64,000 bases of DNA from Chromohalobacter moromii (GCF_023091865.1 NZ_JAHXDI010000001.1:1240001-1304000); one strand, 5' to 3'. Shown: positions 44,251 through 53,561, counted from the first letter of the stretch. A program made the numbers and translations. The notes: a model not told the origin generated them from the sequence alone.

Positions 44251-45606
44251 ATGCTGCGTTCTCGCCTGTGGGAACCGAGCGGTATCGGTCGGTCTCCCGA
44301 TGTTCTTGTGATCGTGGGGGTGACAACGCTGCTGGTGTATGGCCTGTTGCGTGTACTGTGGCCTGGCGTCGGCAGTCCTGCGGGGACCGCCACGGCGTTA
44401 TTGGGGTTGATCGCCGTGCTGGCATGGGGGAAGGGCATACGCGGGACCACGCCCTTGTGGCTGCTACTGCTGTCGGTCGTCGTGCAGGTGCTGTCATGGG
44501 GGCTGGGATATCTTCATCATCCCGAGTGGGTGTCGAGCAACCCGGAAGTCGACCGGCTGGCTAAGCTGTTCATTTTCATTGGCGTTGCCTGGTGGCTGGG
44601 CGGAAGCTCCCGCAACACGCTGCTGGTATGGGGATTGGCGGTTCTCGGCTATCTCGTTGCCTCCTTTGCGGTCGGTGGCCTCGAAGAATGGCGCAAGGGC
44701 TTGGAAGGCATGCGAACCGGCTTTGGCATTCGCAATAAACAGCATGGCTCGATGCTGTTCGGGGTGGCCTTGCTGGGGCTTGCGATCTTTGCCCGCCGTA
44801 TCATGACAAGCGGCACACGCTGGGTACCTTGGCGCTGCGTGGCCTGGGGGTTGGCGCTGGGCATTTGCGTGGTCGCTATTGCCATCGGGCAGACGCGCGC
44901 GGTATGGCTGGCCCTGGCCGTTTCTCTCCCCGTGGCCGTGTTGATCGTGTTGCTATGGGCGCGCTCGCGGGGCCTGGGCCAACGCGTGCTGCGCCCCGTG
45001 CTGGGGGGCATCGGCGTGGGGCTGGTGCTCATCGTGCTGGGGGGAGTGTTCTTCGGGGGCACGCTGAGCGAGCGCGTGGAGACGGAGTCCGGCGTCGTGG
45101 CGGAGCTGCTGCAGGGCGATCTGGAGTCGGTGCCCTATAGCAGTATCGGCATTCGTATTCATACTTGGGTGGCCGCGGGCGAATGGATCGCCGAGCGTCC
45201 CTTGGTCGGTTGGGGCGGTGAAGGGCGCGGCCTGGTGATCGACCATACCGAGTGGTTGCCAGACAACATAAAGGAGCGCTTCGGTCACCTGCACAACTTT
45301 TTCCTGGAAGTCTGGGTGGCGTATGGCTTGCTGGGGCTGGGTGTCATCGCGGCGCTGGCGTTCTGGATCGGCTGGGGCACCTGGCTGGCGTGGCGCGCGG
45401 GCGTCATCCCGAACGACATGGCGCTGTTCGGGGCGTCGTTCTTCGTGTACTGGATGATCGTCAATCAGTTCGAATCCTATAACTCGTTTTGGACGGGGGT
45501 GTACGTGCATAACCTCATCGTGGGCGGGCTGGTCACGCATATCTGGCGCTGGCAGTTGGAAAGCGGCCGGCGGGTGCTGGCCTGGCCGGCGCGGCGGAGC
45601 ACGTGA
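44251..45606 (+). CDS. O-antigen ligase/Wzy-like polysaccharide polymerase
   Basis: Predicted 451-residue integral membrane protein with about ten to twelve hydrophobic helices. A large periplasmic loop (about 275-350) includes IRIHTWVAAGEWIAERPLVG and GHLHNFFLEVWVAYGLLGLG, the pattern of the Wzy_C/O-antigen ligase family. The ATG at 44251 has GGGGGTGGA directly upstream, and the earlier in-frame ATG at 44155 sits in a terminator. The stop overlaps the following GT gene by one base (TGATG). Polymerase rather than ligase is favoured by its place in an exopolysaccharide cluster. Confidence 0.85.
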   Translation: MLRSRLWEPSGIGRSPDVLVIVGVTTLLVYGLLRVLWPGVGSPAGTATALLGLIAVLAWGKGIRGTTPLWLLLLSVVVQVLSWGLGYLHHPEWVSSNPEVDRLAKLFIFIGVAWWLGGSSRNTLLVWGLAVLGYLVASFAVGGLEEWRKGLEGMRTGFGIRNKQHGSMLFGVALLGLAIFARRIMTSGTRWVPWRCVAWGLALGICVVAIAIGQTRAVWLALAVSLPVAVLIVLLWARSRGLGQRVLRPVLGGIGVGLVLIVLGGVFFGGTLSERVETESGVVAELLQGDLESVPYSSIGIRIHTWVAAGEWIAERPLVGWGGEGRGLVIDHTEWLPDNIKERFGHLHNFFLEVWVAYGLLGLGVIAALAFWIGWGTWLAWRAGVIPNDMALFGASFFVYWMIVNQFESYNSFWTGVYVHNLIVGGLVTHIWRWQLESGRRVLAWPARRST

Positions 45607-46757
45607 TGCGCACATTGGTGGTCGTGCGTTCCCTGAAGATGGGGGGCATGGAACGGGTGGCGATCAACCTGGCCGATGCCTTTGCGGAGGCCGGGCACGA
45701 GAGCCATCTGGTAGCGCTGCGGCGAGTGGATGAACCGTTGACGTCTTCCCACACCGGCGTGCGACAGCATCAGCTAGCGCTGAGCCGCTGGACCCGGCTG
45801 ACCGTCGTCGGGTTGCTCGCGGAGTGGGTGGCACGCTGGTTGCTGAACCCCATTCTCAAGCGGGCACTGTTCCTGGGCACGGGGCTGATGGGCGGCGTGG
45901 TGTTCCGTCTGTGGCTCAAGCGCTTTGAGCGTCGCTATGGTCGGGTGGATCGCATCGTCTTTCGGGGGATCGGCACCTTCGAGCTCGTGTGGACGTTTCG
46001 CGATGAGCGGGCCTGCTACGTGCTGGAGAACATCTTCCATGCCAAGGGACCTTGCTGGCGCCGGCGCTTGTTCGCGCGCTGCCTGTATCAGGGGCGGGAA
46101 TTGGTAGCGGTCTCCCAGGGCGTGGCGGAAAGCGTCAAAAAGGCGATGCCCTTTTGGCGATTCGAGCCTGCCAGCCTGCGGGTCATCCCCAATCCGTGCC
46201 CGATCCCCGCGATACGCGAGGCCATGCAAGCGCCCGAGCCGGACCTGCCGGCGGGGCCGTATATCGTCAACGTGGCACGCCTGGTGCCCGCCAAGGATCA
46301 CGCCTTGCTGCTGCGCGCCTATGCGCGCTCGGGCGTGACCTTGCCGCTGGTGCTGGTCGGGGACGGCCGGGAGCGCGAGCGCCTCGAGGCCCTGGCGGGG
46401 GAGCTGGGTATCGCCGAGCGGGTGATCTTCGCGGGGCAGCGGCAGAACCCGTACCCGTGGATGCATCACGCGCGACTGTTCGTGCTCAGCTCGCGTTTCG
46501 AGGGCATGGGCATCGTGCTGTTCGAGGCACTGGCCTGCGGTACGCCGGTGCTGAGCGTGGATTGCCCCGGCGGCATTCGCAGCATTCTCAAGGGCGGGCT
46601 CGAGGACAGTGTCGTTCCCCATGACGAGGAAAGCCTGGCGCGCGGCCTGCAAGCCGCGTTGGAGGGGGAGCCCCCGCCAGTGCAGGAGTCGTGGCTGGAT
46701 GACTTCAAGCCCGAGACGGTGGCCGCACGCTTCATGCATAGACCCGATGCGGATTAA
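45606..46757 (+). CDS. GT4-family glycosyltransferase
   Basis: Predicted 383-residue GT-B enzyme: MRTLVVVRSLKMGGMERVAI at the start, VNVARLVPAKDHALLLRAYA in the hinge, and FEGMGIVLFEALACGTPVLS as the EX7E motif. One central stretch (about 70-110) is rather hydrophobic and may contact the membrane. The ATG overlaps the polymerase stop, so translation is coupled. GTG at 45603 would add one residue. Confidence 0.9.
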   Translation: MRTLVVVRSLKMGGMERVAINLADAFAEAGHESHLVALRRVDEPLTSSHTGVRQHQLALSRWTRLTVVGLLAEWVARWLLNPILKRALFLGTGLMGGVVFRLWLKRFERRYGRVDRIVFRGIGTFELVWTFRDERACYVLENIFHAKGPCWRRRLFARCLYQGRELVAVSQGVAESVKKAMPFWRFEPASLRVIPNPCPIPAIREAMQAPEPDLPAGPYIVNVARLVPAKDHALLLRAYARSGVTLPLVLVGDGRERERLEALAGELGIAERVIFAGQRQNPYPWMHHARLFVLSSRFEGMGIVLFEALACGTPVLSVDCPGGIRSILKGGLEDSVVPHDEESLARGLQAALEGEPPPVQESWLDDFKPETVAARFMHRPDAD

Positions 46758-46959
46758 GCGTTTTTTTCGACATTATATAAGACATTAGTACTACGCTCGT
46801 CATGCGTTAATTGCTATCATGCTAACTATTAAGACAGCATGATGCATATAACGAGGCACGACGCATGGAACATGGGCAACCGTATCTTATCTGCCGTTTG
46901 CCGCGACGGCATAAGCGAAGCTCATCTTCTCCTCTCTCGGTAAGGCGGGGAGGTGAGGC

Positions 46960-47838
46960 ATGAAGTCTTTGCTACTGGGTGAGCATCGGTTGCCCACCCC
47001 GCCCGCAGGCGACCCCGCCTTCGCCCCCTTGGAAGACCCCCGCATGTACTGGCCGGTACAGCGGGCGCGCTTGGCAAAAACGGTGAGGGAGGGCGCTCAA
47101 TCCCTGGGCGTGCCCGTAGAGTGTGGTTTGCTTCGCTTGTGGCAATATAACCTGCCGGGTGCCGCTTGGGTCGAGCATATTGGTTTACCGCGCCGTGCCG
47201 TTGAGTTAACGCTTGGCGATCAGTTGATCTTGCACGTGAACCCGAATGACTTGGTTCGCGCTACTCACTGGCAAGGCTGGCCCCATAAGTATCGCCCGAA
47301 TTCCTCGGCGTTCATTTGGGATGGTGAGTGGGATCTACGGCGCGGCGATCTGCGCCAGGGTTCTCGAGCGCGTTTCATTGCGGATATCGATGCCCATCGC
47401 GACGATCTCTCGCAGTCGGAAGCCTTCGCCAAGTACATGGCACGCTTGAAGGCCGGCAAGCCCTGGTCGTCGCATCAGCAAGGTATCCTGCTGGATAGCG
47501 AGGCCCGTATTCTTACCTTCTTGCGTGTCTACCTGAGTTTCATGGACGACATGGCCGTGCGAGGCTTCGACTCCACACGTGGGAAAGACATGCTGGGCGT
47601 GGCTGTCACACGTGAAGGGCGGCTTCTCAAGATCAACCGGGGCCTGCATCGCCTGGCGATGGCGCAGCATATCGGCTTGCCTTCCGTGCCGGTACTCGTC
47701 AAGGCCGTGCATCGAGATTGGTGGCAGCGCGTAACCCAGGGCGCCCGCGGCAACCATGCCTTGGCGCTGATGAAAGAGAACCTTGCCGATTGCACCCCGG
47801 AAACAACGGTTTCTTATCTTGGCGAGGCGAGTGGATGA
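46960..47838 (+). CDS. Hypothetical protein of the polysaccharide locus
   Basis: Predicted 292-residue soluble protein that I do not recognise. It contains RFIADIDAHRDDLSQSEAFA and a C-terminal pattern (REGRLLKINRGLHRLAMAQH, then LPSVPVLVKAVH) that recalls ParB-like 'name, then recurring residue and neighbour value' domains also seen in some sugar-locus proteins; this is a weak impression. GGGGAGGTGAGG precedes the ATG. It is followed 31 bases later by the first of two GT92-like genes, so a role with these is plausible. Confidence 0.65.
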   Translation: MKSLLLGEHRLPTPPAGDPAFAPLEDPRMYWPVQRARLAKTVREGAQSLGVPVECGLLRLWQYNLPGAAWVEHIGLPRRAVELTLGDQLILHVNPNDLVRATHWQGWPHKYRPNSSAFIWDGEWDLRRGDLRQGSRARFIADIDAHRDDLSQSEAFAKYMARLKAGKPWSSHQQGILLDSEARILTFLRVYLSFMDDMAVRGFDSTRGKDMLGVAVTREGRLLKINRGLHRLAMAQHIGLPSVPVLVKAVHRDWWQRVTQGARGNHALALMKENLADCTPETTVSYLGEASG

Positions 47839-47869
47839 TACTTCCGGTTACTGAATATCGAGTCGAGAC

Positions 47870-48973
47870 ATGCAAATCAATACGATGACACTCCCCGAGG
47901 ACATGGCCCTGGAAAGGCTCTCCAGCCCTCGCAGTAGCCTGGAAGAAGGCGAGAAACCCTTTTTCGATGCCAGGACCGTCTTTTACGACGTGTTCGTCGA
48001 TAAGCAGGCCGGTTGCCTGGTGGCCGTGGGACCGCCGGCATTGAACTTGGAAAGCTATCTGCAGCGGCTCGTGCTGCGCATCAATGGCACCGCCACCCGG
48101 TTTCAACTTCACGAGTATGGCGAGTACAAGCTGTCGATCCTGAAGGCGCCCATCCCCGAGGGCGACGAGTACGATGTCGCGTTCGCGTTTCCGGATTTCA
48201 CGCAGACGTTCAAGTTGACGGCCCTCGAACTGCCGGAGCGTAAGCGTGTGCTGGCCGCCATCTCGAAGAACAATGATATCGAGTGGATAACGTATTGGGT
48301 CGACTTCTACAAAAGCCGCTACGGCGTCGAGGATGTCTACCTCTACGACAACGGCAGCGACAACGTCGTCGAGCTGGAGCAAGCCCTGGCGGGCAAGGCC
48401 CATGTCATTCGCTGGAACTTTCCCTTCGGTCCATCTGGAAAGACGGTGAACATGTTCGCCCAGGTCGGGGCGCTCAATCACTGCCTGCACCGTTTCGCCA
48501 AACATGGCGTGCTGTTCAATTTCGATATAGACGAGTTGCTGACCGCGGATCGTGCGGCCATCGATGCGCGTTTGCGGAAGAAAGGCATCGTCTATTTCAA
48601 CAGCTTTCTGGTGCCGTACCGGGATCCCGGCAAGGCGCGATTCACGCACGCGGACTTCCTTTACCGCTCGCCGAAGGTGAAGGAGACCGCGCGCAAGTTC
48701 GTGTGCCGGGCGGATGCCGTCGATGTGATTTCCTACCACAACACCTGGTCGTGGTGGCGGGTCCCGCTCCTGAACAAGCTGCGTCGCAACAAGCCCGAGA
48801 AACTACTGTTGGAGGGTGGGTACTTCCTGCACTTCATGGGGATCAGCAACAAGCAGGAGCCCGGGATTCAGCGGTTCAAGGAAGAGTCGACGGAAGGCCT
48901 CGTGTATGATGACGCGCATGTCATGACGCCGCAGACGGCGCGCGTGGGAAGCAGAAACAAGACAACAGCATGA
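47870..48973 (+). CDS. GT92-like glycosyltransferase, paralogue 1
   Basis: Predicted 367-residue enzyme. The N-terminal third (FDARTVFYDVFVDKQAGCLV) is a beta-rich domain. From about 125 it shows the GT92/GT2-like pattern LAAISKNNDIEWITYWVDFY, VEDVYLYDNGSDN, and the metal-binding LFNFDIDELLT (DxD). The paralogue at 49109 shares the same order of motifs throughout. A later ATG at 47885 is possible. Probably adds a side-chain sugar, since it is among tailoring genes at the end of the locus. Confidence 0.82.
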   Translation: MQINTMTLPEDMALERLSSPRSSLEEGEKPFFDARTVFYDVFVDKQAGCLVAVGPPALNLESYLQRLVLRINGTATRFQLHEYGEYKLSILKAPIPEGDEYDVAFAFPDFTQTFKLTALELPERKRVLAAISKNNDIEWITYWVDFYKSRYGVEDVYLYDNGSDNVVELEQALAGKAHVIRWNFPFGPSGKTVNMFAQVGALNHCLHRFAKHGVLFNFDIDELLTADRAAIDARLRKKGIVYFNSFLVPYRDPGKARFTHADFLYRSPKVKETARKFVCRADAVDVISYHNTWSWWRVPLLNKLRRNKPEKLLLEGGYFLHFMGISNKQEPGIQRFKEESTEGLVYDDAHVMTPQTARVGSRNKTTA

Positions 48974-49108
48974 AGCGTTACTCTCTTGTGTACCCGAAAG
49001 CAGACCCGGCGTCGGGGATGTATCCGTGGCATTGCTCGGATTGAAGGCGCAAGATATCATGTCCTGCATTAGAATTGTTTGATTTTATAGGAATGCTGGG
49101 ATTTCTTG

Positions 49109-50248
49109 ATGAGCGTGATGATTCAGCCGGTTGTTATACCTGACAGGGTTGATATAGAAAGAGCCCCAAACGATAAAGATCGTGTTTCCGAAGAGGAATT
49201 ACGGTTTTTTGATAAGAAAACCGTTTTTTACGACCTCTTCACGGACCCAGCCAAAGAAGATGTCCTGGTCGGCCTTGGGCCACCACTCCTTAACCTTGCG
49301 TCTCGCCTTGATGGAATGAGGCTGGTTGTCGATGGTAAAACGGTCCCGTATAAATGGCGTGACCATCCGGAACTCAAGCTGTCGGTTTTGAAGGCAAAAA
49401 TGCCTTCGCGTCATTCCGGGCATGGCGCCAGGGCTGTCGAATTGCAGTTCAACGAGTTCTCGGTGACGGTGGATGTTGGGGAGCGTGGAGCGCAAGGCAG
49501 GAAGGTCTTAGCCGCGATATCCAAGGACAACAAGGTGTCATGGGTCTCTGAGTGGGTGGATCATTACAGAGAGAATTTCGAGATCGATGATGTGTTCGTC
49601 TATGACAACGGCAGTCGCAATCGAGGCGAGTTGAAAGAAGCTTTGAAAGGGCGGGCGCACGTCGTGGATTGGGATTTCCCGTACGGACCACCGGGGAAGA
49701 CCCATAATAAATTCGCTCAGGCTGGGGCGTTGAATCACTGCCTGACTCGCTTTGCAAGACGTGGGATTCTTTATAATTTCGATATCGACGAGCTCTTGAT
49801 ATCCAATAAAGAGACGCTTGCGTCTGAGCTGGCTGGCAAAGGGGTGGTCTATTTCAATAGCTATAATGTGCCGTTCGTGAAGCCGGCAAGTGAGAATTAT
49901 ACCCACAAGGATTTTGTGTACCGCTTTCCGGAGCTCAAGGCAACGGCGAGAAAGTTCGTTTGCAAGGAAGACAAGGTGGATGTCATCTCGCAGCACGCCA
50001 CATGGAAGCGATCTTCCCTTTTTCTGGGCGGTCGGATGAGGCGCAACAAGCCGGATACTTGCGTCAGTCCATCCTCGTATTTTTTGCATTTCTTGGGTAT
50101 CACCACGAATTGGCAGCCACGTTTGAACAAGCTTGAAGAAGTGGGCACGGAGGGGCTGGTGAAAGACGAAAGTCATATCCCTATGATGCCCGGTTCGAAG
50201 AATGGGAATACGGAAAGCATGTCAAAGGGGCTGGCCGGTGAGCGGTGA
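49109..50248 (+). CDS. GT92-like glycosyltransferase, paralogue 2
   Basis: Predicted 379-residue enzyme closely parallel to the upstream gene: FFDKKTVFYDLFTDPAKEDV, then LAAISKDNKVSWVSEWVDHY, DDVFVYDNGSRN and LYNFDIDELLI. It is AT-richer than its paralogue, suggesting separate acquisition or an old duplication. The ATG at 49109 is preceded by a TTG. The gap between the two genes (135 bases) holds nothing I can identify. Its end lies just before the next GT start. Confidence 0.82.
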   Translation: MSVMIQPVVIPDRVDIERAPNDKDRVSEEELRFFDKKTVFYDLFTDPAKEDVLVGLGPPLLNLASRLDGMRLVVDGKTVPYKWRDHPELKLSVLKAKMPSRHSGHGARAVELQFNEFSVTVDVGERGAQGRKVLAAISKDNKVSWVSEWVDHYRENFEIDDVFVYDNGSRNRGELKEALKGRAHVVDWDFPYGPPGKTHNKFAQAGALNHCLTRFARRGILYNFDIDELLISNKETLASELAGKGVVYFNSYNVPFVKPASENYTHKDFVYRFPELKATARKFVCKEDKVDVISQHATWKRSSLFLGGRMRRNKPDTCVSPSSYFLHFLGITTNWQPRLNKLEEVGTEGLVKDESHIPMMPGSKNGNTESMSKGLAGER

Positions 50249-50252
50249 CAAC

Positions 50253-51311
50253 ATGTCGTTTCTATTCGTGTCCGACCACCTGGGTGGTGGCGGTGCGCCG
50301 ATCTCGATCCTGAACCTGGCCAAGGCACTGGCGGGGCGCGGCCATGACGTCACCATCGCCGTGCTCAGCGACAAGGTATGGCATGACATACCCGAAGGCG
50401 TGACGGTCAAGACGCTTCCTTTCCAGTATGCGAACGCCTGGCAAAAGCTGCGGCGCTTTCGCTTGCACGCCGAGAAACTCGATGCCTGGTTGCGCGACGA
50501 GGCGAGAACGTACGATGTCGTCATCGCGAACCTGTATTACGCGCACCGGGTCGTCACCGAATCCTCGCTGGCGGCGCGGGCGTGGCTGTGCATTCGCACC
50601 GACCCCACGGAGGCCTTGCTGGGCAAGCGTGGCTCGCGCACTAAGGCAGTACGCAAGATCCGCAGACTCTACGGTGGCCGGCGGGTCATCGCCATTTCCC
50701 ACGGTATCCTGGCATCGTTGGACGCCCACGGGGCGACGCCGGCCCATGGCGAGGTGATTCACAACATCATCGACGCGGACGACATCGAGCGTCGCATGCA
50801 CCAGGACGTTGAGGTGAGCGACTATATCGTCAGCGTGGGGCGCCTGGGGCTGCGGCAAAAGCGCTATGACCGCCTGCTGCGCGCCTACAAGGCGAGTGGT
50901 ATCGCGCAGAAGCTGGTCTTCGTCGGCGAGGGTGAGCTGGAAAACGCCCAGGCGCTGGTCCGTGAGCTGGGGCTCGAGTCGCGCGTGGTATTCCTCGGCC
51001 AGAAGGCCAACCCCTACCCGTACATTCGTCACGCCGACCTGCTGGTGCTGGCCTCCGACTACGAGGGCTTCGGCCGCGTGATCGCGGAGTCTCTGATCTG
51101 CGGCACGCCGGTGGTGAGTACCGATTGCCCCTCGGGGCCGCGGGATATCCTGACGGGGGAGCTGGCGAATTATCTGGTGGCCTGCGATGACGAAGCCGCA
51201 CTGGCCGAGAAGATCGCCAACACCGTCGCGGCACCGCCACGTATCGACCCGAGCCATTACCGGGGCTTCTCACCTAGCGCCATCGCTGAACGCTACGAGG
51301 CGCTGCCATGA
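50253..51311 (+). CDS. GT4-family glycosyltransferase
   Basis: Predicted 352-residue GT-B enzyme: MSFLFVSDHLGGGGAPISIL at the N-terminus, VSVGRLGLRQKRYDRLLRAY in the hinge, and YEGFGRVIAESLICGTPVVS as the EX7E motif. It is the last gene of the long plus-strand run. The ATG at 50253 lies four bases after the previous stop; a longer in-frame version from 50202 would overlap that gene. A bidirectional terminator follows. Confidence 0.9.
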   Translation: MSFLFVSDHLGGGGAPISILNLAKALAGRGHDVTIAVLSDKVWHDIPEGVTVKTLPFQYANAWQKLRRFRLHAEKLDAWLRDEARTYDVVIANLYYAHRVVTESSLAARAWLCIRTDPTEALLGKRGSRTKAVRKIRRLYGGRRVIAISHGILASLDAHGATPAHGEVIHNIIDADDIERRMHQDVEVSDYIVSVGRLGLRQKRYDRLLRAYKASGIAQKLVFVGEGELENAQALVRELGLESRVVFLGQKANPYPYIRHADLLVLASDYEGFGRVIAESLICGTPVVSTDCPSGPRDILTGELANYLVACDDEAALAEKIANTVAAPPRIDPSHYRGFSPSAIAERYEALP

Positions 51312-51362
51312 GTTTCTTATAACGCGCGATGAGGCGCCATGAGTCCCAACAGGTCATGATCG

Positions 51363-51388
51363 AAAAAGCCCCGAACCGGGGCTTTTTT
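51363..51388. terminator. Bidirectional terminator closing the exopolysaccharide operon
   Basis: AAAAAGCCCCG (51363-51373), an AAC loop and CGGGGCTTTTT (51377-51387) with flanking A and T runs works on both strands. It separates the plus-strand operon from the convergent GT2 gene. Confidence 0.88.
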
Positions 51389-51401
51389 GTTTTTACGGCG
51401 T

Positions 51402-52349
51402 CTAATGCGTGTTGCGCCTCGGGGCTGCGCGCACGTATTTCGAGATGCCACGCACCAACTGCTTGTGGTCCCCGGTCTTGAAGGCGTACTTCACGGTGTC
51501 GGCGAGCAGCGCGAAGGGGATGCGGCAGCCGTTCTTGAACAGGACCTCGAGCTGCTTGTAGCGCCGCACCGACACCAATCGTTCCCGTTCCGCCGGGGGC
51601 AACTGGCGCCGAAGTTCGGCTTCTTCCTCGTCGATGATCGCGTAGATGCGGTCGATCTCGTCGCACGCGAACCGCTTCTTGGAGAGCTGGAAGCCGGCGT
51701 GCACTCGATAATTGAAGAGAGGCTGCGGTATCGAGCCGATGGCGGCACCGTGAATGAGCGCCCGTGTCACCAGCATCAGGTCTTCGCGGTAGGCCAGCGA
51801 TTCGTTGAAGCCGCCTATCCGCTGGAAGAAGGCGCGTTCGATCATGATGGTGGGCGCATGCGGAGAGGGGTCGCCGAAGAGCACATCCTGGGCGCACGTC
51901 AGGGGCGGCTGGATGGCGCTCGGCGGTTGCGTCTCGCCGTCCGTGTCGAACCGGTCGAAGGAGCAGATGCTGATATCCAGCTTGTGATCCAGCATGTGCT
52001 GCAATTGATGGGCGACCTTGTGCTCGTAATACAGGTCGTCGTCGTCCAGAAAGGTGATGTACTCGCCCCGGGCCAACTCGACGCCCCGGTTGCGCGTCGC
52101 GGAGACACCGACATTGGCGGGGTTCGCCGAGTAGCGGACGTTGGGCCCTAGAAAGGGCGCGACCTGCTCGTGCGTCGCCAACTGGTTGGCGGAGCCTTCG
52201 CCGTTGTCGTCGACCAGTATCGTCTCGACCCGGGGATGCGTCTGGGCGATGACGCTGCGCAGTGCCGCTTCGATGAAGTGGGATCGCCCATGCATGGGGA
52301 TGATAACGGAGACAAGCGGCACGTCGGTCATAGGAGAGGCAGGGGTCAT
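51402..52349 (-). CDS. GT2-family glycosyltransferase
   Basis: Predicted 315-residue GT-A enzyme. It shows VPLVSVIIPMHGRSHFIEAA, TILVDDNGEGSAN, and the metal-binding ITFLDDDDLYYEHKVA (DDD). Length is typical. Two in-frame Met starts, at 52349 and 52331, arise from an 18-base tandem duplication; neither has a good ribosome site. It is encoded opposite to the main operon and convergent with it. Confidence 0.87.
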   Translation of the reverse strand: MTPASPMTDVPLVSVIIPMHGRSHFIEAALRSVIAQTHPRVETILVDDNGEGSANQLATHEQVAPFLGPNVRYSANPANVGVSATRNRGVELARGEYITFLDDDDLYYEHKVAHQLQHMLDHKLDISICSFDRFDTDGETQPPSAIQPPLTCAQDVLFGDPSPHAPTIMIERAFFQRIGGFNESLAYREDLMLVTRALIHGAAIGSIPQPLFNYRVHAGFQLSKKRFACDEIDRIYAIIDEEEAELRRQLPPAERERLVSVRRYKQLEVLFKNGCRIPFALLADTVKYAFKTGDHKQLVRGISKYVRAAPRRNTH

Positions 52350-52577
52350 AGGAGAGGCGAGTCGGTGGCGGCGGTTTGAGGTCTGAGCGTAGCATGACGG
52401 CGTCTCCGGTTTGTACAGCGCTCAGCCCTGGATCATCGGCGATGTACCCAGAATTTTGTAACGACAGCAATAGCTATATAGGGTGTGTGTACATTTTGTG
52501 TCGAACGTCGGCGCCCGCGATGGGTCTCGGCGTTCAACAATGCCTAAAAATCTGACTTACAACTTCAATATGACGGG

Positions 52578-53561
52578 GTGATCGAATTGAGCCACCAGCT
52601 ACTGACCGCACGCAGCTCCCTGATGTTCAGCACGGCCTTGGCCGCTTTGTTTCTGGCAGCGCCTTCCTTGTCGGCCAGTGAGGCCGAGCAGGAAGAGTCG
52701 GCCAGCAAGCGCGGGTCGGAAACCATTGCTAGCCAGTTCGTGTTCGGCTCCGGCAAGGAGTGTCCCCATGAGCCGTACTGCCTGCCCGCGCTCGAGGAAG
52801 AGTACGGCCTGCACTTCGCCGATTTCGTGGTCACCGACCCCGGTGGGCCGCGCACGCGAGAGGCGCTCCTGAACGGAGACATCCAGATCGGCGTGCTCTT
52901 CACCACCAATGGGTATCTTGCCACTGACCGCTTCGTCCTGCTGGAGGATGATCGTCACGCCCAGCCGGCGGAGAACATCATTCCGGTGGCCCACCAGTCC
53001 ATCGCCGACGCCTATCCCGAGCTCGGTAAGGTGCTCAATCCGCTCAGCGCAGACCTGACGACCCCGGAGTTGGCCGAGATGAATCGGCGCTTCGCGCTCG
53101 ACGGGGTGGAGGCGGAGACCATCGCCCAGGAATGGCTACAGGAACACGGGGCGCCCGCGCCTTCGGAAAGTGCGCCGACAAAAGAGGGCCCCACCATCGT
53201 GGTCGGCTCCGGTAATTTCGGTGAGAGCATCATCCTGGCGGAAATGTATCACCAAGCGCTCGACCAGGCGGGATACCCCACCCGGCATCGGCAGGAAATC
53301 GGCAACCGCGCCACCTATCTGCCCCTGCTCGAAAGTGGCGAGATCGACTTGTTTCCGGAATACACCGGCAGTCTGGGTGGCTGGCTGAACACGCTCGCCG
53401 ACACGAGCGGACAACCTCTGTCGACACTGCTGCCTGAGCGCGACCTGGTGGGCTTCGAGCCAGCCCCTGCGCAAGACAAGAACGGCTTCGTGGTCACCGC
53501 CGAGACCGCAAAGCGCTACGATCTCGAAAAAATCAGCGATCTGGCGAAGCCCGCTCCCTGA
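52578..53561 (+). CDS. ProX/OpuAC-type glycine betaine-binding protein with permuted halves
   Basis: Predicted 327-residue periplasmic binding protein. After a signal-like segment (about 16-35) it opens with what is usually the C-terminal half: FGSGKECPHEPYCLPALEEE, then VGVLF-like IQIGVLFTTNGYLA and LNRR-like EMNRRFALDGVEAE. From about residue 195 comes what is usually the N-terminal half: IVVGSGNFGESIILAEMYHQ, EIDLFPEYTGSLGG, ending ISDLAKPAP. In OsmF/ProX relatives that last segment leads straight into the opening one, so the order is circularly permuted. GTG at 52578 or TTG at 52587 may be the start. No ABC transporter genes are adjacent. Confidence 0.8.
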   Translation: MIELSHQLLTARSSLMFSTALAALFLAAPSLSASEAEQEESASKRGSETIASQFVFGSGKECPHEPYCLPALEEEYGLHFADFVVTDPGGPRTREALLNGDIQIGVLFTTNGYLATDRFVLLEDDRHAQPAENIIPVAHQSIADAYPELGKVLNPLSADLTTPELAEMNRRFALDGVEAETIAQEWLQEHGAPAPSESAPTKEGPTIVVGSGNFGESIILAEMYHQALDQAGYPTRHRQEIGNRATYLPLLESGEIDLFPEYTGSLGGWLNTLADTSGQPLSTLLPERDLVGFEPAPAQDKNGFVVTAETAKRYDLEKISDLAKPAP

